Assembly (NCBI GenBank): GCA_947371955.1
Contig: CANBRQ010000009.1
Location: 1-55,539 of the forward strand
DNA length: 55,539 nt
Origin: Paracoccaceae bacterium
GTDB lineage: Bacteria; Pseudomonadota; Alphaproteobacteria; Rhodobacterales; Rhodobacteraceae
Direction: 5' to 3'
Positions 49,196-55,539 of this stretch are shown here, one piece after another (the stretch's first letter is position 1; each line of letters opens with the position of its first letter). The translations under genes were made by a program, and so were the position numbers. Below the pieces are notes generated by a model that worked only from the letters and a program-made list of their open reading frames with translations, was not told where the DNA came from and made no database searches.

Positions 49196-51933
49196 TGTTG
49201 GGATTTGCCTCTCCGTTCCTGCTTTTGGGGCTGCTGGCCGTGCCGGTTCTGTGGTTCCTGCTGCGCGCCGTGCCACCAGCACCGATCCGCCGCCGGTTTC
49301 CGGGCGTGGCGCTGCTGCTGGGCCTGATGGACGAGGACCGCGAGGCCGACAAGACGCCGTGGTGGTTGCTTGCGCTCAGGATGCTGGCGATCTCGGCGGC
49401 GATAGTCGCCTTTGCAGGGCCGGTGCTGAACCCCCGGACGGCGGTGTCGGGCAAGGACCCTTTGCTGATCGTGGTTGATGGCGGCTGGGCCGATGCCTAT
49501 GACTGGAGCAAGCGCGTTGCCAAAGCGTCAAGCCTGCTGGACGGGGCAGAGCGGGCAGGGCGCCCGGTGGCCGTTATTGAACTGGCCGATGCGCCACAAC
49601 CGGTGCTGTTCAAGGCAGCGGCGGACATGCGTGGCAAGCTGGCGGCGCTTGCACCCCGGGGCTGGTTGCCGGAAGCGATGCGGGACTGGGTGCCCAGCCT
49701 GCCATCGGGAGGATTTGAGACGGCTTGGGTCGCGGATGGGCTGGACCATGCCGGTCGGGCCGATCTTCTTGCGGCGGCGCAAAATGCTGGAACAGTGTCT
49801 GTTTTCGTCTCGGATACCGCGATTTATGCGCTGGGACCCGCCGTGCAGGCCGACGGAAAGTTGACCCTGACCGCGCACCGCTTCCCGGCGGGCGCGGCGG
49901 TGCTGAACGTGGTGGCGCGCGGTCCGGACCCATCAGGTACGGACCGGGAACTTGCGCGGACGCCCGTCACATTCAAAGACGGCACCCCTACCGCGAAGGT
50001 CACTCTCGACCTGCCGCCGGAATTGCGCAACCGGGTGTCACGCTTCTCTCTGGAGGGCGTGCGGAGTGCGGGCGCCGTCAGTCTGGCCGGAGATGCCCTG
50101 AAGCGGCGCAAAGTGGCCTTGGTGTCCGACGCGGCGGACGGTGAGGGGCTGCAACTGTTGTCGCCCTTGCACTATTTGCGGCAGGCTTTGGCACCCTCGG
50201 CGGATATCATCGAGGGCGGTGTGATGGACGTGGTGCCCGCCAAGCCCGATGTGATCGTGCTGGCCGATGTGGCAACGATTCCGCAGGCGGAAAGCGATGC
50301 GCTGTTAGCATGGGTGCAGAAGGGCGGCCTTTTGCTGCGCTTTGCCGGGCCGCATCTGGCGGCTGCGGATATGGTGAAGCTGGCGGAGGACCCGCTGATG
50401 CCGGTGACCCTGCGGCAAGGCGGCCTGACTTCCGGCGGGGCGATGAGTTGGGGGGCACCGAAGGCCTTGGCGGCCTTCCCGGACGGCTCTCCGTTCCACG
50501 GGTTGGACATTCCGGCGGATCTGCGGGTCAAGACCCAGGTTCTGGCGCAGCCGGATGCGGAACTCGCCGCACGCACCTTGGCGGCGCTGGATGACGGCAC
50601 GCCTTTGGTGACGCGCAAGATCATGGGGCTGGGGCAGGTTGTGCTGGTCCACGTCACCGCCAACGCGGAATGGTCGGACCTGCCGCTGTCGGGCCTGTTC
50701 GTCGCCATGTTGGAGCGGCTGGCGATTTCCACCACGTTGGGGGCTGTGGCCGATGAGGCGGTCAAGGGCCTGATCTGGACGCCAGACCATGTGCTGGACG
50801 GCTGGGGCGAACTGGTTGACCCCGGCAGCTTGCCCGGCATTCAGGGCGAGGCCCTGTTGCGGGCGTCCAAGATGGGGCCGGGGGCGGACGTGCCTGCCGG
50901 GCTTTACCACAACGACGGCCGCGTGGTGGCCGTCAATCCGGTCAGCGAGGGCTTCGCCTTCAAACCCGTCGTCTGGCCCACCGGTGTCGCGGTCGGGGAT
51001 CTCGGCCTGCCGGAAGAGCGGGCGCTGAAAGGTCCGGTCCTGTCTGTGGCGTTGATTTTGCTGCTGCTGGACATCATTGCAACGCTGGCTTTGTCCGGCC
51101 GGCTGCGGCGGGGCGTCGGGGCGGCTTTGGTAGTCCTCGCCATGCTGATGCAACCCCATGACGCGCGTGCCGATGTGGCGGATGACCGGGCGATTGCGGC
51201 GACGGAAGGTGTGGTGCTGGCCTATGTGATCACCGGCGACCAGACGGTTGACGATACATCCTCGGCAGGGTTGCTGGGCCTTAGCGACCAACTTGCCAAT
51301 CGCACGGCGGTGGAGCCTTTGGCGCCGATGGGCGTGGATATCGAGAAGGACGAGTTGGCCTTCTTTCCCTTCCTGTACTGGCCCGTCACGGCAGATGCGC
51401 CGGTTCCAAGTTCCGCAGCTTTTGCCAAGCTGAACCGCTATCTGCGCACCGGCGGGATGATCCTGTTTGACACGCGGGATGCCGACGTCGCTTCGGCCGG
51501 GGCCACGCCAGAGGGCGCGGCCTTGCAGCGCATCGCTTCGGGTCTGGACATTCCGCCGATCGAACCGATCCCGGAAGACCATGTGCTGACCCGCAGCTTC
51601 TATCTGCTGCAGGCCTTTCCGGGCCGGTTCAGTGAGGGTGGGCTATGGGTCGAGGCTTCGCCCCCCGACGCAGCCAAGGCCGAGGGCATGCCGTTTCGCA
51701 ACCTCAATGACGGGGTGACGCCGGTGGTAATCGGGGCGAATGACTATGCCTCGGCCTGGGCGGTGGACCCATATGGCGCGCCCTTGCTGCCGGTCGGGCG
51801 CGGGGCGGCTGGCGATGATCAACGCGAATATGCCTACCGCTTCGGCATCAACCTGATCATGCATGTGCTGACGGGGAACTATAAGTCGGATCAGGTCCAT
51901 GTGCCTGCCCTGCTGGAAAGGCTGGGCAAATGA
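49195..51933 (+). CDS. BatA N-terminal/DUF4159 membrane protein
   Basis: From ATG 49195 the product has 912 residues. The opening MLGFASPFLLLGLLAVPVLW is the BatA-type N-terminal membrane domain. A second helix is near 65-80, and a VWA-like segment (LLIVVDGGWADAYDW) lacks the metal residues. Membrane helices recur near 615-655 (LSVALILLLLDIIATLALSG; AALVVLAMLMQP). The C-terminal 230 residues form the DUF4159 domain (GVVLAYVITGDQTVDDTSSA, then KLNRYLRTGGMILFDTRDAD), which resembles a glutamine-amidotransferase fold and would be periplasmic. Overlaps on both sides indicate coupled translation. Confidence 0.87.
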   Translation: MLGFASPFLLLGLLAVPVLWFLLRAVPPAPIRRRFPGVALLLGLMDEDREADKTPWWLLALRMLAISAAIVAFAGPVLNPRTAVSGKDPLLIVVDGGWADAYDWSKRVAKASSLLDGAERAGRPVAVIELADAPQPVLFKAAADMRGKLAALAPRGWLPEAMRDWVPSLPSGGFETAWVADGLDHAGRADLLAAAQNAGTVSVFVSDTAIYALGPAVQADGKLTLTAHRFPAGAAVLNVVARGPDPSGTDRELARTPVTFKDGTPTAKVTLDLPPELRNRVSRFSLEGVRSAGAVSLAGDALKRRKVALVSDAADGEGLQLLSPLHYLRQALAPSADIIEGGVMDVVPAKPDVIVLADVATIPQAESDALLAWVQKGGLLLRFAGPHLAAADMVKLAEDPLMPVTLRQGGLTSGGAMSWGAPKALAAFPDGSPFHGLDIPADLRVKTQVLAQPDAELAARTLAALDDGTPLVTRKIMGLGQVVLVHVTANAEWSDLPLSGLFVAMLERLAISTTLGAVADEAVKGLIWTPDHVLDGWGELVDPGSLPGIQGEALLRASKMGPGADVPAGLYHNDGRVVAVNPVSEGFAFKPVVWPTGVAVGDLGLPEERALKGPVLSVALILLLLDIIATLALSGRLRRGVGAALVVLAMLMQPHDARADVADDRAIAATEGVVLAYVITGDQTVDDTSSAGLLGLSDQLANRTAVEPLAPMGVDIEKDELAFFPFLYWPVTADAPVPSSAAFAKLNRYLRTGGMILFDTRDADVASAGATPEGAALQRIASGLDIPPIEPIPEDHVLTRSFYLLQAFPGRFSEGGLWVEASPPDAAKAEGMPFRNLNDGVTPVVIGANDYASAWAVDPYGAPLLPVGRGAAGDDQREYAYRFGINLIMHVLTGNYKSDQVHVPALLERLGK

Positions 51934-53999
51934 GCCAGACTTTGATCTTTCAACCGCTGGTGCCGGATTGGGCCTTGATCGCCCTGACCGTGGCGGTGGC
52001 CGTCCTGTTGGCTGTGGCCGTCTGGCGTGGGCTGGTTGGCTGGGCAATCCGGGCGCTGGCTTTGGGATTTGTTCTGGTGGCCCTGTGCAATCCGTCCCTG
52101 CAGGAGGAGGAACGCAAGGCGCTGTCCGATATCGTCGTGCTTGTCGTTGATGACAGTTCCAGTCAGGGCCTGTCAGACCGGGCCTTCCAGACGGCGCAAG
52201 CGGTCGAGGCGATCAAGGCCAAGGTGTCCTTGATCCCCAATATGGAACTGCGGATCGTCCATGTCGCCGATGGCAAGGACAATTCCGGGTCATTGGTCAT
52301 GGGGGCGCTGGCGCAGGCCTTGGCGCAGGAACCACAGGCGCGGGTTGCCGGGGCAATCTTGCTGACCGATGGGCAGGTTCATGACATGGGGGCTGTGCCC
52401 AAACTGCCCGCACCGCTGCAAGTCCTGCTGACTGGGCGCAAGGGCGATTGGGACCGGCGGCTGGTCATCACCAATGCTCCCGCCTTCGCCATCATGGGTG
52501 AGAAGACCAGTCTGACATTCCGGGTCGAAGATCAGGGCGAGGCTCCAGCCTCGGCTGGCGCTTCGGTGGATGTGACGATTGCGCTGGACGCTGATGCGCC
52601 CACCACCTTCAGCGTGCCTGTGGGGCAAGATCTGGACTTGCCGATTGAACTGCCACATGCCGGGATCAACGTGCTGCAACTTTCGATTGCCGGTCAGACG
52701 GGCGAGTTGACCGACCGCAACAATGCCGCCGTGGTGCAGATCAATGGCGTGCGGGACCGGTTGCGGGTGCTGCTGGTATCGGGTGAGCCGAACCCGGGCG
52801 AAAGGGTCTGGCGCAATCTGCTGAAGTCGGACCCTTCGGTTGACCTTGTGCATTTCACCATCCTACGGCCGCCGGAGAAGCAGGACGGGATTCCGGTCTC
52901 GGAACTGTCGTTGATTGCCTTCCCGACGAAGGAGTTGTTCGTCGACAAGATCAAGGATTTCGACCTGATCATCTTCGACCGCTATGCGATGCGGGGCATT
53001 CTGCCGATGTCCTATCTGCAGAATGTGGTCGACTATGTTCAGGCTGGCGGCACCGTACTGGTGGCGGCGGGGCCAGAGTTCGGCCAGGTCGACAGCCTGT
53101 GGCGGTCTCCGCTGAGCCAGATCCTTCCGGTGGAGCCCACGAGCCAGATCATCGAACAGGGCTTCAAGCCTAAGCTGACGGATGTGGGCCGCAGGCATCC
53201 AGTGACCGAGGGGCTGGAGGCCTTGGCCCCGCCCGGTGGTTGGGGGCGCTGGTTCCGGCTGATCGAGGTGACGCAGCGGTCCGGTCAAGTGCTGATGAGC
53301 GGGCCGGATGACAAGCCTTTGCTGGTGCTGGACCGGGTGGGCAAGGGGCGGGTGGCGGTTCTGGCCAGTGACCAAAGCTGGCTTTGGGGGCGCGGTTTCG
53401 AAGGTGGCGGGCCGCAACTGGAACTGCTGCGGCGGCTCGCGCACTGGATGCTGAAACAGCCGGAACTGGAGGAAGAGGCGCTGGAAGCTTCGGCCGTCGG
53501 ACAGGTCTTGACCATCACGCGGCGGACAATACTGGACACGCCGCCGCCACCGGTCACCGTGACCCTGCCGGATGGCACGACCACGACGCTGGAGTTGAAG
53601 CAAAGCGCTCCGGGGCAATTTGATGCCACCTATGACGCGCCTTTGTTGGGCCTTTATCGGTTGCAGGAAGGCGATCTGGCGAAGGTTGTGGCCGTGGGCC
53701 CAAGTGCACCGAAAGAGTTCGAGGAGACAATTGCCAGCGGCGACAAGCTTGAACCGGCAGTGACACCCAGCAAAGGCGGCATCCTGCGGCTGGAGAATGG
53801 CATCCCGGACATCCGTCTGGTGAACGATGGCCGTCCGGCCGCCGGGCGCGGCTGGATCGGCATCACGCCGCGCGGCGCCTATGTGACCGGAGATATCAGC
53901 GTCTCGGCGCTACTTCCGCCGTGGCTGTATCTGCTGCTGGCCGCCGTGGCCTCGGTCCTCGCGTGGTTGATCGAGGGGCGCAAGGGGGCCAAGGCCTGA
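51930..53999 (+). CDS. VWA/glutamine-amidotransferase-like membrane protein of MoxR cassette
   Basis: The 689-residue protein has two N-terminal helices (about 15-33 and 38-54), a VWA-type segment VLVVDDSSSQG whose D74-x-S-x-S fits a metal site, a beta-rich middle, a class I amidotransferase-like domain (DLIIFDRYAMRGILPMSYLQ; GTVLVAAGPEF) and a C-terminal helix (WLYLLLAAVASVLAWLIEG). No catalytic Cys is apparent. With the other three genes it forms a conserved alphaproteobacterial cassette of unknown function, possibly envelope-stress related. It ends eight bases before the stop of the convergent DUF599 gene. Confidence 0.85.
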   Translation: MSQTLIFQPLVPDWALIALTVAVAVLLAVAVWRGLVGWAIRALALGFVLVALCNPSLQEEERKALSDIVVLVVDDSSSQGLSDRAFQTAQAVEAIKAKVSLIPNMELRIVHVADGKDNSGSLVMGALAQALAQEPQARVAGAILLTDGQVHDMGAVPKLPAPLQVLLTGRKGDWDRRLVITNAPAFAIMGEKTSLTFRVEDQGEAPASAGASVDVTIALDADAPTTFSVPVGQDLDLPIELPHAGINVLQLSIAGQTGELTDRNNAAVVQINGVRDRLRVLLVSGEPNPGERVWRNLLKSDPSVDLVHFTILRPPEKQDGIPVSELSLIAFPTKELFVDKIKDFDLIIFDRYAMRGILPMSYLQNVVDYVQAGGTVLVAAGPEFGQVDSLWRSPLSQILPVEPTSQIIEQGFKPKLTDVGRRHPVTEGLEALAPPGGWGRWFRLIEVTQRSGQVLMSGPDDKPLLVLDRVGKGRVAVLASDQSWLWGRGFEGGGPQLELLRRLAHWMLKQPELEEEALEASAVGQVLTITRRTILDTPPPPVTVTLPDGTTTTLELKQSAPGQFDATYDAPLLGLYRLQEGDLAKVVAVGPSAPKEFEETIASGDKLEPAVTPSKGGILRLENGIPDIRLVNDGRPAAGRGWIGITPRGAYVTGDISVSALLPPWLYLLLAAVASVLAWLIEGRKGAKA

Positions 54000-54007
54000 C
54001 CTTGCGC

Positions 54008-54706
54008 CTATTCCAGCTTCTGCAGCATCACGGCGCGGGAGTGGCTGGCAAATTCACGGCGGATCAGGACGGCACTGGTCAGGATCACGGCGTAGATCAG
54101 GGTTTTCGGCCCGATCAGCCAAGCCAGACCGCACAGCGCGAAGTAGATCGAGTTCAGACCGCGGTTGAAGGATCGCGCAGCGGTGATGATGATCTCGGCC
54201 GTCTGGTCGGCGCGGGGGCGGGCCATTGGGTGGGTGTAGTCGTTCGGGATTGCGGCCATCATGATGGCGCAATAGCCGAACAGCCTATGGCTCCAAACGA
54301 ATTTCAGCAGCGCGTTTGCCATCAGCGCCACGACGACAATCAACTTGATGCGCAACTGCGCCACTTCCGCGCCCAGCGTCAGATCACGCGCAAGGCCCTG
54401 CAACGTCGTGACATTGCCGATCATGGCCACGCCACCGCCAATGGCGATCATTGAACCTGAGACGAAGAAGGCCGTCCCCTGCCGCAGGCTGTCGATCAGG
54501 GAAATGTCAAAGATGCGCGGCTCTCGGGTCAGGAATTCCACCATCCAGCGGCGGCGGTAGTCTTTCATCAGATGCGAGACCGAGGGTCGCCAGCGTGGCG
54601 GGTACTCTGCCAGTAGGCCGGTGATCAGCCATGCGAGGATGAACAGCAGCAGGGCTGCCGTGTCAAATCCGGTGAAGGTGGCTTCGAGGGTGGCGAGCAG
54701 GTTCAT
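54008..54706 (-). CDS. DUF599-family membrane protein
   Basis: The 232-residue protein has about four membrane helices: AALLLFILAWLITGLLAEY, FFVSGSMIAIGGGVAMIGN, LIVVVALMANALLKFVW and LIYAVILTSAVLIRREF. The central FSHRLFGY-like WSHRLFGYCAIMMAAIPND, NRGLNSIYFALCGLAWL and the Arg-rich YRRRWMVEFLTREPRI loop are the DUF599 pattern. Function is unknown. It is convergent with the MoxR cassette. Confidence 0.85.
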   Translation of the reverse strand: MNLLATLEATFTGFDTAALLLFILAWLITGLLAEYPPRWRPSVSHLMKDYRRRWMVEFLTREPRIFDISLIDSLRQGTAFFVSGSMIAIGGGVAMIGNVTTLQGLARDLTLGAEVAQLRIKLIVVVALMANALLKFVWSHRLFGYCAIMMAAIPNDYTHPMARPRADQTAEIIITAARSFNRGLNSIYFALCGLAWLIGPKTLIYAVILTSAVLIRREFASHSRAVMLQKLE

Positions 54707-54785
54707 GCGGCGACACTAGCGGGCCGCGCTGCGCCTTGCCAGTGGCGGCTTGCGCCCGTAACCTTTGCCGAAAGGGAGACACCTC

Positions 54786-55539
54786 ATGGACATGCCAGTG
54801 CCCGATCAGGCCGTTCTGTCATCGCGTGACAGGATCATTGCGCGTCTGCGTGCGGTTTTGCCGCGGGATGCCGTGATCTCGGACCCGGCTGAGACGCGGG
54901 CCTATGAATGTGATGCGCTGTCTGCCTATCGCTGCCCGCCTTTGGCGGTGGTGCTGCCAAGGTCGACTGCTGAGGTTTCGGACCTGCTGCGGCTGTGCAG
55001 TGCTTTGGGGGTCAAGGTCGTGCCACGCGGGTCGGGCACCAGTCTGGCCGGGGGGGCATTTCCGACGGCGGATTGCGTGGTGCTGGGCGTATCGCGGATG
55101 AATGCGGTGCTAGAGACGGATTACGACAATCGCTTCATCCGCGTGCAAAGCGGGCGGACCAATCTGGCGGTGACCGGCGCGGTGGAAGCGGATGGCTGGT
55201 TCTACGCGCCGGACCCCTCCAGCCAACTGGCCTGCGCGATTGCCGGAAATATCGCGATGAACTCCGGCGGGGCGCATTGCCTGAAGTATGGCGTGACGAC
55301 GAACAACCTCTTGGGCGTCACCATGGTGCTGATGAGCGGCGAGGTGGTGGAGTTTGGCGGCCCGTGGAATGATGCGCCGGGGCTGGACTTGCTGGGGGTG
55401 ATCTGCGGCAGCGAGGGGCAGTTGGGCGTGGTGACCGAGGCTTACCTGCGGATCCTGCCCAAGCCGGAAGGCGCGCGGCCGGTGCTGATGGGATTCGCCT
55501 CGAATGAAGTGGCGGGCGCCTGCGTGGCCGACGTGATCC
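54786..55539 (+). CDS. glcD: FAD-linked oxidase, glycolate oxidase GlcD-like, cut at right edge
   Basis: AAAGGGAGA lies before ATG 54786. The visible 251 residues include the PCMH FAD-binding region: VPRGSGTSLAGGAFPTADCV near 80, YAPDPSSQLACAIAGNIAMN near 140 and GSEGQLGVVTEAYLRILPKP near 215. This matches GlcD, which oxidises glycolate (or D-lactate) to glyoxylate. The second half lies beyond the window, so GlcE/GlcF partners cannot be checked; D-lactate dehydrogenase of the same family is an alternative. Confidence 0.85.
   Translation, partial: MDMPVPDQAVLSSRDRIIARLRAVLPRDAVISDPAETRAYECDALSAYRCPPLAVVLPRSTAEVSDLLRLCSALGVKVVPRGSGTSLAGGAFPTADCVVLGVSRMNAVLETDYDNRFIRVQSGRTNLAVTGAVEADGWFYAPDPSSQLACAIAGNIAMNSGGAHCLKYGVTTNNLLGVTMVLMSGEVVEFGGPWNDAPGLDLLGVICGSEGQLGVVTEAYLRILPKPEGARPVLMGFASNEVAGACVADVI

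Noticed and set aside
50305-51582. 425-codon open frame antisense to the DUF4159 gene
   Set aside because: Shadow frame of a gene with membrane helices and a recognisable C-terminal domain.
1-55539. CRISPR arrays, insertion sequences, phage genes, tRNA or rRNA
   Set aside because: No regularly spaced repeats, transposase or integrase motifs, or recognisable RNA gene sequences were seen on reading; a small RNA could still be missed by eye.

Overview
The window is high-GC bacterial chromosome with tightly packed genes, many overlapping by 1-4 bases (ATGA/TGATG junctions). Gene content and protein style (DUF2927, DUF1285, DUF599, a MoxR-DUF58-DUF4159 cassette, Pot-type ABC systems beside hydantoin enzymes) point to an alphaproteobacterium, most likely a member of the Rhodobacterales. 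This placement comes from recognising protein families by eye, not from a search. I see no rRNA, tRNA, CRISPR array, transposase or phage gene.

Layout. 1-5.6 kb: the end of an M20 peptidase gene, then a LysR regulator divergent from dabB-dabA, a DAB-type inorganic carbon (CO2/bicarbonate) uptake pair. 5.7-10 kb: assorted metabolic genes (aldo/keto reductase, Gfo/Idh oxidoreductase, ChaC-like cyclotransferase) and a secreted protein with two peptidoglycan-binding domains. 10.1-10.4 kb: the decayed remnant of a ribose-type ABC permease. 10.8-15.4 kb: a four-gene overlapping operon of ABC ATPase, FtsX-type permease, AttH/CrtC-like lipocalin protein and a PNPOx-like flavoprotein. 15.6-18.6 kb: a small exported protein built of near-identical 56-residue repeats, a LysR regulator and a DUF2927 protein.

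18.7-33.5 kb is a hydantoin/carbamoyl-amino-acid island. A leftward operon encodes a Pot-type ABC importer (ATPase, Tat-exported binding protein, two permeases), a hydantoin racemase, an N-carbamoyl-D-amino acid hydrolase and a D-hydantoinase. Next come an M20 carbamoylase/allantoate hydrolase and the divergent hyuA-hyuB genes. The far end carries a GntR/FCD regulator with an apparent second winged helix, and directly after it a binding-protein paralogue with no signal peptide. A shared 10-mer, ATGCATTTTG, lies upstream of both arms and is a candidate operator.

33.6-45.8 kb is a type II secretion locus split into two divergent arms: gspL-M-E-F-J-K leftward and gspG-H-I-C rightward. The arms are separated by a perfect 14-bp inverted repeat with an 8-bp spacer. 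The rightward arm continues into a TPR protein and a HupE/UreJ-like membrane protein with a textbook EF-hand loop. A short prepilin peptidase and a large exported DUF4331 protein follow. No secretin (gspD) gene is present in the window. The arrangement suggests a specialised type II machine whose client is the DUF4331 protein, which is the most interesting hypothesis here.

45.9-55.5 kb: hydroxypyruvate isomerase and DUF1285 genes; a MoxR ATPase-DUF58-BatA/DUF4159-VWA-like operon; a DUF599 membrane protein; and the start of a glycolate-oxidase-like FAD-linked oxidase (GlcD) that runs off the right edge.
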